Below, piece after piece: positions 7,592-14,965 of a DNA stretch of 40,847 nucleotides. The first letter of the stretch is position 1. Each line of letters starts with the position of its first letter. A program made the translations under genes and the position numbers. The stretch is from assembly GCF_018614195.1 (NCBI RefSeq), contig NZ_JAGGOT010000047.1, positions 1 to 40,847 on the forward strand. Reading direction: 5' to 3'. A model generated the notes under the pieces. That model had not been told where the DNA came from, searched no databases, and saw only the letters and a program-made list of their open reading frames with translations. This stretch comes from Streptomyces sp. ISL-43. GTDB taxonomy: Bacteria; Actinomycetota; Actinomycetes; Streptomycetales; Streptomycetaceae.

Positions 7592-7666
7592 GCATTGCGG
7601 CACTAGGCCCGACCGCGAGCCCCGCACCCGCGGGTCCCGCACCCCATATCGAAAGAAGGCAGTCCG

Positions 7667-8266
7667 TTGTACGAAGGCGTGGTCCAGGACCTGATCGACG
7701 AACTGGGCAGGCTGCCCGGCGTCGGGCCCAAGAGCGCGCAGCGGATCGCTTTCCACATCCTGCAGGCCGAGCCCACCGACGTCCGCCGCCTCGCGCACGC
7801 GCTGCTCGAGGTCAAGGACAAGGTCCGGTTCTGCGCGGTGTGCGGGAACGTGGCGCAGGAGGAGCGGTGCAACATCTGCCGCGACCCGCGCCGCGACCTG
7901 TCGGTCATCTGTGTGGTCGAGGAGTCGAAGGACGTCGTCGCGATCGAGCGGACCCGCGAGTTCCGGGGCCGGTACCACGTCCTCGGCGGCGCGATCAGCC
8001 CGATCGAGGGCGTCGGCCCGGACGACCTGCGCATCCGGGAGCTCCTGGCGCGGCTCGCCGACGGCGCGGTCACCGAGCTGATCATCGCGACCGACCCGAA
8101 CCTGGAGGGCGAGGCGACCGCCACCTACCTCGCCCGCATGATCAAGCCCATGGGCCTGAAGGTCACCCGCCTGGCCAGCGGGCTCCCCGTCGGGGGAGAT
8201 CTGGAGTACGCGGACGAGGTCACGCTCGGGCGGGCCTTTGAAGGAAGGCGACTTCTCGATGTCTGA
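7667..8266 (+). CDS. recR: Recombination mediator RecR
   Basis: 199 residues, the standard RecR length. It has the N-terminal helix-hairpin-helix (LIDELGRLPGVGPKSAQRIAFH), a four-Cys zinc finger (C56, C59, C68, C71), and a Toprim domain with VVEESKDVVAIE and IIATDPNLEGEATATYL. RecR works with RecO to load RecA at gaps, and with YbaB is part of the ancestral repair operon. The start is a TTG at 7667 with GAAAGAAGG upstream; TTG starts are usual for recR in this genus. Its last eight bases overlap the next gene. Confidence 0.97.
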   Translation: MYEGVVQDLIDELGRLPGVGPKSAQRIAFHILQAEPTDVRRLAHALLEVKDKVRFCAVCGNVAQEERCNICRDPRRDLSVICVVEESKDVVAIERTREFRGRYHVLGGAISPIEGVGPDDLRIRELLARLADGAVTELIIATDPNLEGEATATYLARMIKPMGLKVTRLASGLPVGGDLEYADEVTLGRAFEGRRLLDV

Positions 8267-8915
8267 CGCAACGCTGCACGCCCTGGGGCAGGATCCGGAC
8301 GACTTCGCCGTCCAGATCTCGGACCAGATCGAGTCCTTCATCGTCGCGGTCACCGAGGTGGCCAAGGGCGAGGACCCGGACAGCGCGGTGCCCTTCCTCC
8401 TCCTGGAGGTCTCCCAGCTGCTGCTGGCGGGCGGCCGGCTCGGCGCGTACCAGGACGTCCTGCCCGACGAGCGCTACGAGCCCGACCTGGGCCCGGAGCC
8501 GGACGTGGACGACCTGCGCGAGCGGTTCGCGCTGATGCTGGAGCCGGTCGACGTCTACTCCGAGGTCTTCGACCCCTACGAGCCGCGCAAGGCCCCGGTC
8601 GCGCACCGGATCTCCGACGACCTGGCCGACGTGGTGGCGGACCTGCGGCACGGGCTCATCCACTACCAGGCGGGCCGGATCACCGAAGCCCTGTGGTGGT
8701 GGCAGTTCTCGTACTTCACCAACTGGGGGCCAACCGCCTCCGCCACGCTGCGCGCCCTGCAGTCGCTCGTGGCGCACGTACGGCTGGACCAGCCGCTGCA
8801 GGCCCTGGACGGGCTGGACACGGACGAGGACCTGGCCGAGGACGACCTCGCCGAGCAGGCGGGGCAGGTCATGGCCGAGGAGCTCGGCGGTCTCGGCCGC
8901 CACAGGCCCGCCTGA
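8259..8915 (+). CDS. DUF5063 domain protein
   Basis: 218 residues from ATG 8259 (ribosome site GAAGGAAGG at about 8240-8248); it overlaps the recR stop by 8 bp, so is translationally coupled. Sequence is acidic and helical: FAVQISDQIESFIVAVTEVAKGEDP, LRERFALMLEPVDVYSEVFDPYEP, HRISDDLADVVADLRHGLIHYQAGRITEALWWWQFSYFTNWG. The HYQ...ALWWWQFSYFTNWG stretch is the most conserved part of DUF5063. The fixed position after recR suggests a link to repair or to the membrane proteins nearby, but no activity is known to me. Confidence 0.85.
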   Translation: MSDATLHALGQDPDDFAVQISDQIESFIVAVTEVAKGEDPDSAVPFLLLEVSQLLLAGGRLGAYQDVLPDERYEPDLGPEPDVDDLRERFALMLEPVDVYSEVFDPYEPRKAPVAHRISDDLADVVADLRHGLIHYQAGRITEALWWWQFSYFTNWGPTASATLRALQSLVAHVRLDQPLQALDGLDTDEDLAEDDLAEQAGQVMAEELGGLGRHRPA

Positions 8916-8935
8916 CGCGGCCGCCCCCGGCCACG

Positions 8936-9349
8936 TCACGGGGGAGTGGAAACGCCGCCCTCCGGCGCCAGGACGGCGTGCAGGGCCCCCGGGTCCACGA
9001 AGGGCGCCACGGCGGACGGCGGCGACTGCCACATCAGCGGCCAGGTGTTGCCGTCCAGGGCCGGTACGCCGATGTAGGCGACGGTCCGCTGCCCGGCCCC
9101 GAAGCGCTGCACGCCCAGCGGCCAGGCGTACGCCCGGGAGGTCCCGGGCGGCAGCAGGAAGTACATCCACCGGAAGCCGCTGGCCTCGCACACGATCGGC
9201 CCGGCACGCCCGCCGGTCGCCTCGATCAGCCGCGCGGCCACCGCCTCCCCGCGTACGCCCTGGATGCGCACGGCGTCGAAGTGGATGCCGGTGCGGCGCA
9301 GGTGGTGGCCGAGGAGGGGGACCCAATCGGGCCGACGTGTCCGGTTCAT
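8936..9349 (-). CDS. Small conserved protein of unknown function
   Basis: 137 residues, ATG at 9349 (complement). It contains HFDAVRIQGVRGEAVAARLIEATGGRAGPIVCEASGFRWMYFLLPPGT and a C-terminal VAYIGVPALDGNTWPLMWQSPP. The alternating beta pattern and VRGEAVAARL helix resemble the short proteins related to bifunctional primase/polymerase N-domains in Streptomyces, but that resemblance is weak and from memory. It is convergent with DUF5063 (20 bp apart) and divergent from the XRE regulator, so is the first gene of the accessory cassette. No membrane segment or signal is seen. Confidence 0.65.
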   Translation of the reverse strand: MNRTRRPDWVPLLGHHLRRTGIHFDAVRIQGVRGEAVAARLIEATGGRAGPIVCEASGFRWMYFLLPPGTSRAYAWPLGVQRFGAGQRTVAYIGVPALDGNTWPLMWQSPPSAVAPFVDPGALHAVLAPEGGVSTPP

Positions 9350-9432
9350 GCCCGCAGCCTGGCGTGCCGGGTCTACGCTCGACAGTGACCGAGCGGATAC
9401 AAAGCGTGTCGTAGCTGCCGGAGGTGGCCGCT

Positions 9433-10248
9433 GTGTCAGTCCCGAACCCCCCTGTACCTGCCTCCTGGCGCTACGCCGGGGACCAGCTCAAACGGTGGCG
9501 CATCAAGGCCGGCGTGACCCGCGAGGAACTGGGCACGGCCGCCAAGTACTCCCCGGACACCATCAAGGCGATGGAGCAGGGGGTGCGCATGCCGACACCG
9601 CAACTGCTGGACGCGGCAGACGCGTTGTTCCAGGCGGAGGGCCTGTTGAGCGCTGCGGCGGGGTATCTGCGGCGGGAGAAGTTCCCTGCGCGGGCGCAGG
9701 ACTTCATGCAGCGGGAGAAGGGAGCGCGCAGTCTGTGGTCGTACGAAGTCACGCTCATCCCTGGGTTGTTGCAGACCGAGGATTATGCGCGGGCCTTGAT
9801 GGCGAACCACTGGCCTCCCGTGGACGACGAGACGGTGGAACAGCGGGTCGCGGCCCGCCTGGAGCGGCAGGCGATCCTCACCGGGAAGCCCACGGTGGCC
9901 TTCAGCTTCGTCATCTTCGAGGCCGCTCTGCGCTGCCCGCTGGGTGGTCGCGACGTGCACCGCGAACAGCTTGTCAGCCTTATGTGGGCTGCCAAGTTGC
10001 GCAACGTCTCCCTCCAGGTGCTGCCCTTCGTCCGGGTCATGCCAGCGGCCACGATAGGACCCATGGTCCTGATGGAGTCCCACGAACACGAGTACTCCGC
10101 CTATTCGACTGGGCAGTCGCTGAGCCAGCTGACCTCCGATCCGGACATCGTGAGTACCCATACGGAGCGCCTTGGGATGATCCGTGCGACGGCCCTCGAC
10201 CACAGGGGGTCGGTCGCCTTCATCAAACGGATGGTGGATGAGCTATGA
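9433..10248 (+). CDS. XRE-family helix-turn-helix regulator with DUF5753 domain
   Basis: 271 residues from GTG 9433, eight bases after GGAGG; an earlier GTG at 9424 overlaps that ribosome site. Residues about 10-70 are the helix-turn-helix (LKRWRIKAGVTREELGTAAKYSPDTIKAMEQGVRMP). The rest is DUF5753: SYEVTLIPGLLQTEDYARALM, QRVAARLERQAIL, FVIFEAALRCPLGG, LQVLPF. This architecture is abundant in Streptomyces, always next to a small DUF397 protein, with which it overlaps here by ATGA. Such pairs regulate development or act as toxin-antitoxin-like modules in studied cases. Codons such as TTG, CTT, TAT and ATA are commoner than in neighbouring genes, suggesting acquisition. Confidence 0.93.
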   Translation: MSVPNPPVPASWRYAGDQLKRWRIKAGVTREELGTAAKYSPDTIKAMEQGVRMPTPQLLDAADALFQAEGLLSAAAGYLRREKFPARAQDFMQREKGARSLWSYEVTLIPGLLQTEDYARALMANHWPPVDDETVEQRVAARLERQAILTGKPTVAFSFVIFEAALRCPLGGRDVHREQLVSLMWAAKLRNVSLQVLPFVRVMPAATIGPMVLMESHEHEYSAYSTGQSLSQLTSDPDIVSTHTERLGMIRATALDHRGSVAFIKRMVDEL

Positions 10249-10493
10249 GCCGCGCACTGCGATGGTCCAAGTCGAGCTACAGCGACTCGGAGGGTGACGC
10301 CTGCGTCGAAGTCGCCCTCGGTTGGCACAAGTCGAGCTACAGCGACTCCGAGGGCGACAACTGCGTCGAGGTCGCCGCCTGTCCCGCCGCCGTCCATGTC
10401 CGGGACTCCAAGGTCGCCGCCGGGCCGGAACTGACGTTCGGGGCTACCCCCTGGGCGGTGTTCCTCGCGTCTGGGGTGAGCTCCGAGCACTGA
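10245..10493 (+). CDS. DUF397 protein with an internal duplication
   Basis: 82 residues, ATG inside the stop of the XRE gene. Normal DUF397 proteins have a single N-terminal W.KSSYS...CVEVA motif and a C-terminal VRDSK motif. This one has the first motif twice (WSKSSYSDSEGDACVEVA, then WHKSSYSDSEGDNCVEVA) before VHVRDSKVAAGPELTFGATPWAVFL. DUF397 proteins are the partners of XRE/DUF5753 regulators. The C-terminal tail ASGVSSEH departs from the usual length slightly. Confidence 0.9.
   Translation: MSRALRWSKSSYSDSEGDACVEVALGWHKSSYSDSEGDNCVEVAACPAAVHVRDSKVAAGPELTFGATPWAVFLASGVSSEH
10261..10380 (+). repeat. 60-bp tandem duplication inside the DUF397 gene
   Basis: 10261-10320 and 10321-10380 align base for base at a 60-bp period with only a few changes (for example the run AAGTCGAGCTACAGCGACTC is identical in both). 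The period is a multiple of three, so the frame is kept and a second KSSYS...CVEVA motif is created. Confidence 0.95.
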
Positions 10494-10524
10494 GCTCCGA
10501 GCCCCGAGCTCCTTTTGGTTATGC

Positions 10525-10560
10525 GGTTGGGTGGTTGGGTTAAAAACCAACCACCCAACC
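10525..10560 (+). terminator. 14-bp stem-loop with strand-asymmetric arms
   Basis: GGTTGGGTGGTTGG (10525-10538) pairs perfectly with CCAACCACCCAACC (10547-10560) around an A-rich loop. The left arm has only G and T, the right only A and C. It ends the XRE-DUF397 transcript. Its low GC loop and low-GC surroundings differ from neighbouring DNA. Confidence 0.8.
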
Positions 10561-10603
10561 CAATGTCCGTTCACGACAACCGAGATGACTATTTGTGACC
10601 GGC

Positions 10604-10634
10604 TTGACACGTGGCGTGGTGAAGGGTCTAGCGT
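10604..10634 (+). promoter_or_regulatory. Promoter TTGACA / TAGCGT for the winged-helix gene
   Basis: TTGACA at 10604-10609 is a perfect -35. TAGCGT at 10629-10634 is a plausible -10 with a 19-bp spacer; the alternative TCTAGC at 10627 gives 17 bp. Transcript start would be near 10641. Confidence 0.6.
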
Positions 10635-10714
10635 CCGTCACATAGAACGACCCCGACAGGTGCTGGAACACCGTGCCGGGGTCTGACCTTCAAGATCGGA
10701 TCAGAGGCGATCTC

Positions 10715-11752
10715 GTGGCTGCTGTCGACTTTAGCCCTGTCATGTCCGCCGTCGCCCACCCGATGGCCAACCCCGGCTTCGGAAAGCGCGAGGCGCCCGG
10801 CCAACTGGCCCGCACGGCCGATGATTTCGGACACCTGAGCAAGCGTGACGCCGCGCTCGCCGTGTTTATCGACCGGTTGCCCGAGGGCGCCGCGATGGAC
10901 CACAAGACGCTGGCCGCGCACCTCTCGGGGATGGGGCAGGCCGGTGCGCGGGGCGCGTTGGACCACCTCACAGCAGCCGGGCACCTGCGCAGGCTGAAAG
11001 AGCGGGTGGTCCGCGAGGGCAGCTCGCGCTGGGTGACGCGTACGTACTTCTCCCGGACCGCCCGGGACGACGCCTGGTGGCGGGCCTACTGCCGCTCCGT
11101 CGGTGCCCGGCTGGTGCCGGTGCCGGGGGTGGCGCCCGTGGAGCCGTCGGCGGGCGGTGAGGCCGCCGAGGCCGTCGACCCCGCTGCGGTCGCCGGGGCC
11201 GCCCAGGTCCTGCCGGTCGAGCGGACCACCGCCTACCGGGTCCTCGCCAAGCTCAAGGACACCGACCCCGCCGCGGTGCTGTCCGCCGCCGAGTGCGCCT
11301 CGCTGGCTCCGCTGGCCACGGCGTGGCTGGAGAGCGGGGTCGACGTGTGCCAGCTCACGTACGCCCTGACGAACGGGCTGCCCAAGCCGCTGCGCCATCC
11401 CGCAGCGCTCATCCGCAAGCGACTGGAGGAAAAGATGCCCCCGAAGCGCAGTATCGAGCCCGAGCCCGAGACGGTCGAGCAGGCCATGCTGATGTGCATG
11501 TACTGCGACGACACCGAGCAGACCGTCGAGATCGTCAACGGGGTCTGCCCGGACTGTGTGGTGGACGACAGTGAGATCGACTACACGGAGTTCGACGCGT
11601 GGCTCGAGACGCTGAACTTCGCAGAGGCCCCGGAGGCTCCCCCCGCCACCCCGCAGTCGGCCCCCCGCCCCGCCCCCGGGCCCGAGGAGGTCCAGGTCCT
11701 CGCCGACACCCTCCGCGAGGCCGCTGGCCTGCCCCCGAAGAGGCGCGGATGA
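10715..11752 (+). CDS. Winged-helix and zinc-ribbon DNA-binding protein
   Basis: 345 residues from GTG 10715 (AGAGG eight bases upstream); GTG 10673 or ATG 10742 are possible in-frame alternatives. The first 130 residues contain a MarR-like winged helix (LSKRDAALAVFIDRLPEGAAMDHKTLAAHLSGMGQAGARGALDHLTAAGHLRRL then a wing RWVTRTYFSRT). A second helical unit covers 175-245 (ERTTAYRVLAKLKDTDPAAVLSAAECASLAPLATAWLE). A four-Cys zinc ribbon follows (C261, C264, C278, C281), then an acidic linker and Pro-rich tail. Its stop overlaps the Uma2 gene by ATGA. The family is widespread in Streptomyces mobile and accessory DNA; no function is established that I know of. Confidence 0.7.
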   Translation: MAAVDFSPVMSAVAHPMANPGFGKREAPGQLARTADDFGHLSKRDAALAVFIDRLPEGAAMDHKTLAAHLSGMGQAGARGALDHLTAAGHLRRLKERVVREGSSRWVTRTYFSRTARDDAWWRAYCRSVGARLVPVPGVAPVEPSAGGEAAEAVDPAAVAGAAQVLPVERTTAYRVLAKLKDTDPAAVLSAAECASLAPLATAWLESGVDVCQLTYALTNGLPKPLRHPAALIRKRLEEKMPPKRSIEPEPETVEQAMLMCMYCDDTEQTVEIVNGVCPDCVVDDSEIDYTEFDAWLETLNFAEAPEAPPATPQSAPRPAPGPEEVQVLADTLREAAGLPPKRRG

Positions 11753-12333
11753 GCGTGCAGCAGCCCACTGGCGCCCAGGCCCAGATGTCCACCGAGGAAT
11801 TCGAAGAACTCGCCCGCAACGCGCCCGAGCTGGTGCGGCTGGAGTTCATCCAGGGAAGGGTGCAGGTCAAGCAGGCGCCGGACGGAAATCACCAGACGAT
11901 CGTCATGTGGCTGCTGAAGCACTGCATGCAGCACCGGCCGGACCTGTCGCTCTATCCGGAGCATGGGCTGATGGTCGAGTCGTACCGCAAGGGTCGAGCG
12001 CGCCCCGATGCCGTTCTGGCGGCTTGCGGGTACCTCGGCGGGCGGGGCGAGTGGGCCGAACCGGACGGGGTCCTCATGGCCGTCGAGGTCACCTCGCACG
12101 ATCGGGACACCAATGCGCGGGACCGGACGGAGAAGCCCGACGGATACGCGCAGGCGGGGATTCCCGTGTACCTGCTCATCGACCGGGAGAACCAATCGGT
12201 CGTCGTTCACGCGGAACCCGAAGGCGGGCGGTACCGCGCGATCACGACCCGGCCCTTCGGGGCCGTGATCGACTTGCCCGAGCCGGTCAAGGTCACGCTG
12301 GAGACCGAGAAGCTCAAGGAGTACGCCAACTGA
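11749..12333 (+). CDS. Uma2 family endonuclease-like protein (DUF820)
   Basis: 194 residues. It has the Uma2 restriction-endonuclease-like core: LVRLEFIQGRVQVKQAP, ARPDAVLA (catalytic Asp strand), GVLMAVEVTSHDRDTNARDRTEKPDGYAQAGIPVYLLIDRENQSVVVH (E-V-T-S with the Glu, then the R..EK..GYA..GIP.Y motif). This PD-(D/E)XK fold is predicted to cut nucleic acid, but Uma2 proteins are unproven and extremely numerous in Streptomyces and cyanobacteria. The ATGA overlap with the winged-helix gene suggests a regulated pair. A 9-bp inverted repeat follows the stop. Confidence 0.85.
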   Translation: MSVQQPTGAQAQMSTEEFEELARNAPELVRLEFIQGRVQVKQAPDGNHQTIVMWLLKHCMQHRPDLSLYPEHGLMVESYRKGRARPDAVLAACGYLGGRGEWAEPDGVLMAVEVTSHDRDTNARDRTEKPDGYAQAGIPVYLLIDRENQSVVVHAEPEGGRYRAITTRPFGAVIDLPEPVKVTLETEKLKEYAN

Positions 12334-12338
12334 CCGTG

Positions 12339-12367
12339 ATCATGAGATGAACGGAACGTCTCATGAT
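12339..12367. terminator. 9-bp inverted repeat between Uma2 and lysC
   Basis: ATCATGAGA (12339-12347) and TCTCATGAT (12359-12367) pair perfectly around an 11-base loop. Position fits a terminator of the Uma2 operon, but the AT-rich arms and the location 34 bp before the lysC -10 would also suit an operator. Confidence 0.55.
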
Positions 12368-12400
12368 GTGGTACGTCGCGGTCGGATGCCGGGCGCTCGC

Positions 12401-12441
12401 TAGACTGCGTCACTGACCGCAGTAACGGAAATGAGCGAGGA
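12401..12441 (+). promoter_or_regulatory. lysC -10 TAGACT and ribosome site
   Basis: TAGACT (12401-12406) is a good -10 with start near 12413. GAGGAG at about 12436-12441 precedes the GTG at 12448. No clear -35 or attenuator is seen. Confidence 0.5.
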
Positions 12442-12447
12442 GCGCAC

Positions 12448-13722
12448 GTGGGCCTTGTCGTGCAGAAGTACGGAGGCTCCTCCGTAGCCGATGCCGAGGG
12501 CATCAAGCGTGTCGCCAAGCGGATCGTGGACGCCAAGAAGAACGGCCACCAGGTGGTCGTCGTGGTTTCCGCGATGGGCGACACGACGGACGAGCTGATC
12601 GATCTCGCCGAGCAGGTGTCCCCGATGCCTGCCGGACGCGAATTCGACATGCTGCTGACCGCCGGGGAGCGGATCTCCATGGCCCTGCTGGCCATGGCGA
12701 TCAGAAGCCTGGGCCACGAGGCCCAGTCGTTCACCGGTAGCCAGGCAGGCGTCATCACCGACTCGGTCCACAACAAAGCGCGCATCATCGATGTCACGCC
12801 GGGCCGTATCCGCACCGCGCTGAACGAGGGCAACATCGCCATCGTCGCGGGCTTCCAGGGCGTGTCGGCGGACAGCAAGGACATCACCACCCTCGGCCGA
12901 GGCGGCTCGGACACGACCGCCGTCGCGCTGGCCGCCGCGCTGGACGCCGAGGTCTGCGAGATCTACACCGACGTCGACGGCGTCTTCACCGCGGACCCCC
13001 GCGTCGTGAAGAAGGCCAAGAAGATCGAATGGATCTCCTCCGAGGACATGCTGGAGCTCGCGGCCTCCGGTTCCAAGGTGCTGCTGCACCGCTGCGTCGA
13101 GTACGCGCGCCGCTACGACATCCCGATCCACGTCCGCTCGTCCTTCTCGGGACTGCCGGGCACCTGGGTCAGCAACGAGAATCCGCAAGGAGACGAGCCG
13201 GTGGAGCACGCCATCATCTCCGGAGTCGCCCACGACGTCTCCGAAGCCAAGATCACGGTCGTCGGCGTCCCGGACAAGCCGGGCGAGGCCGCGGCGATCT
13301 TCCGCGCCATCGCGGACGCCGAGATCAACATCGACATGATCGTGCAGAACGTGTCCGCCGCCTCCACGGGCCTGACGGACATCTCCTTCACCCTCCCCAA
13401 GGCCGAGGGCCACAAGGCCATCGACGCCCTGGAGAAGGCGAAGGCCACGATCGGCTTCGACTCCCTGCGCTACGACGACCAGATCGGCAAGATCTCCCTG
13501 GTCGGCGCCGGCATGAAGACGAACCCGGGCGTCACCGCCTCGTTCTTCCAGGCGCTGTCCGACGCGGGCGTCAACATCGAGCTGATCTCCACCTCCGAGA
13601 TCCGCATCTCGGTCGTCACCCGCCAGGACGACGTCAACGAGGCCGTCCGCGCCGTGCACACGGCCTTCGGCCTCGACTCCGACAGCGACGAAGCCGTCGT
13701 CTACGGAGGCACCGGACGATGA
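12448..13722 (+). CDS. lysC: Aspartokinase, alpha subunit (full length)
   Basis: 424 residues. Catalyses ATP-dependent phosphorylation of aspartate, the first step to lysine, threonine, methionine and diaminopimelate. N-terminal kinase domain begins VVQKYGGSSVADAEGIKRVAKRI; the nucleotide/aspartate region is TLGRGGSDTTAVALAAALDAEVCEIYTDVDGVFTADPR. The C-terminal third has two ACT domains (EAKITVVGVPDKPGEAAAIF and GKISLVGAGMKTNPGVTASFFQALSDAGVNIELISTSEIRISVV), which in actinobacteria mediate inhibition by lysine plus threonine. An internal start at 13201 would make the beta subunit. The stop overlaps asd by ATGA. Confidence 0.97.
   Translation: MGLVVQKYGGSSVADAEGIKRVAKRIVDAKKNGHQVVVVVSAMGDTTDELIDLAEQVSPMPAGREFDMLLTAGERISMALLAMAIRSLGHEAQSFTGSQAGVITDSVHNKARIIDVTPGRIRTALNEGNIAIVAGFQGVSADSKDITTLGRGGSDTTAVALAAALDAEVCEIYTDVDGVFTADPRVVKKAKKIEWISSEDMLELAASGSKVLLHRCVEYARRYDIPIHVRSSFSGLPGTWVSNENPQGDEPVEHAIISGVAHDVSEAKITVVGVPDKPGEAAAIFRAIADAEINIDMIVQNVSAASTGLTDISFTLPKAEGHKAIDALEKAKATIGFDSLRYDDQIGKISLVGAGMKTNPGVTASFFQALSDAGVNIELISTSEIRISVVTRQDDVNEAVRAVHTAFGLDSDSDEAVVYGGTGR
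13201..13722 (+). CDS. lysC: Aspartokinase beta subunit (internal in-frame start)
   Basis: Within lysC, AAGGAG (13187-13192) is followed after eight bases by GTG 13201, in frame at codon 252. The product would be 173 residues starting MEHAIISGVAHDVSEAK, holding only the two ACT domains. Corynebacterium lysC is known to make its regulatory beta subunit from just such an overlapping start at the equivalent place, so an alpha2-beta2 enzyme is likely here. Use of the start is inferred, not shown. Confidence 0.75.
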   Translation: MEHAIISGVAHDVSEAKITVVGVPDKPGEAAAIFRAIADAEINIDMIVQNVSAASTGLTDISFTLPKAEGHKAIDALEKAKATIGFDSLRYDDQIGKISLVGAGMKTNPGVTASFFQALSDAGVNIELISTSEIRISVVTRQDDVNEAVRAVHTAFGLDSDSDEAVVYGGTGR

Positions 13723-14807
13723 CCGTCACCCGGTCGGCCTCGGCACCGGCACTCGCCGTGGTCGGGGCGACCGGAGCGGTCGGCTCCGTCCTGCTCCAGA
13801 TCCTGTCCCAGCGGGCGGACGTCTGGGGCGACATACGCCTGATCGCCTCGTCGCGCTCGGCCGGCCGACGGCTGACCGTGCGCGCCGAGGAGACCGAGGT
13901 GCTCGCCCTCACCGAGGACGCCTTCGACGGCCTCGGGCCGGGCGACATCGCACTCTTCCTGACCCCCGCCGAGGTCTCGGCCCGGTGGGCTCCCGTCGTC
14001 ACCGCGCGCGGCGCCGTCGTCGTCGACCAGTCCGCGGCCTTCCGCGAGGACCCCGAGGTGCCGCTCGTGGTGCCGGAGGTGAACGGGCACGCGGCCCGGA
14101 TCCGCCCGCGCGGGATCGTCGCCGGACCCGACTGCGTGACCGCCGCGATGATCGCGGCGCTGGGCGCGCTGCACGCCGAGTACGCGCTGGCCGAGCTGGC
14201 CGTCTCCTCGTACCAGGCCGCGAGCGCGGCCGGACGGGCCGGCTCCGAGGCGCTGCGCCGCCAGCTGTCCCAGGTCGCCGGAACCTCCCTGGGGGAGCTC
14301 CCCGGGGACGTACGCCGTGCCGTGGGCGAGGACGCGGGCCCCTTCGCGGCTCCGCTCGCGCTCAACGTCGTGCCGTGGTCCGGTGAGCTCCGCGAGGACG
14401 GCTGGTCCTCGCACGAGCTGGCCGTACGGGCGCAGACGCGCCGGATCCTGGACCTGGCGGAGCTGCCGGTCTCGGTGACCTGCGTACAGGTGCCCGTGCT
14501 CACCGGGCACTCACTGACCGTACGGGCCCGCTTCGAGGCCGCCGTCGACGCCGTGCACGCCCGGGAGATCCTGGACGCGGCGCCCGGTGTGGTCCTCGTG
14601 GACGACCCGGCGGCGGGCGAGTTCCCGACTCCTTCGGACGCCGCGGGGACGGATCCGGCCTGGGTGGGACGGGTGCGGGGCTCCCTCGACGACCCGGCCT
14701 CCCTGGAGTTCTTCGTCTGCGCGGACAACCTGCGCCAGGGCGCGGCGTTGAACGCCACACAGACCGCGGAGCTCGTCGCGGGTGAGTTTGGGTATTTCAC
14801 TTTGTAG
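13719..14807 (+). CDS. asd: Aspartate-semialdehyde dehydrogenase family protein, divergent
   Basis: 362 residues, ATG inside the lysC stop. The family reduces aspartyl phosphate to aspartate semialdehyde with NADPH. Present: the nucleotide motif VVGATGAVGSVLLQIL, SAAFR with R109, VPEVN, the catalytic Cys (GPDC, C139), Q166 in SSYQAAS and H264 in VLTGHS. By-eye alignment shows differences: the usual NCST is DCVT, the usual CVRVPV is CVQVPV (Q257 replaces a substrate-binding Arg), and the W.EE.K region is WSSHELAVR. Streptomyces often hold two asd genes; this may be the diverged one. Position in a lysC operon still argues for the aspartate pathway. Confidence 0.85.
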   Translation: MTVTRSASAPALAVVGATGAVGSVLLQILSQRADVWGDIRLIASSRSAGRRLTVRAEETEVLALTEDAFDGLGPGDIALFLTPAEVSARWAPVVTARGAVVVDQSAAFREDPEVPLVVPEVNGHAARIRPRGIVAGPDCVTAAMIAALGALHAEYALAELAVSSYQAASAAGRAGSEALRRQLSQVAGTSLGELPGDVRRAVGEDAGPFAAPLALNVVPWSGELREDGWSSHELAVRAQTRRILDLAELPVSVTCVQVPVLTGHSLTVRARFEAAVDAVHAREILDAAPGVVLVDDPAAGEFPTPSDAAGTDPAWVGRVRGSLDDPASLEFFVCADNLRQGAALNATQTAELVAGEFGYFTL

Positions 14808-14833
14808 GATCATCGGTGATCCCTTGATCAAGG
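14807..14833. terminator. Stem-loop plus 12-bp palindrome after asd
   Basis: GGATCA (14807-14812) pairs with TGATCC (14817-14822) around TCGG, a very stable tetraloop. It is followed at once by the perfect palindrome CCTTGATCAAGG (14822-14833). The first is probably the lysC-asd terminator; the second could be its continuation or an operator for the sigma-factor gene. Confidence 0.55.
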
Positions 14834-14965
14834 TGATGGCCCGCCGGCCGCCGTCGTACGACGGGAACGGCGGGGAGAGCGGCTACGCATGAGGGCAATG
14901 GGAACCACGCCGATGAGTCTGCCTCGCGCGTACAACCCTGACGGGGGGACGCGTGTCCAACTGGC

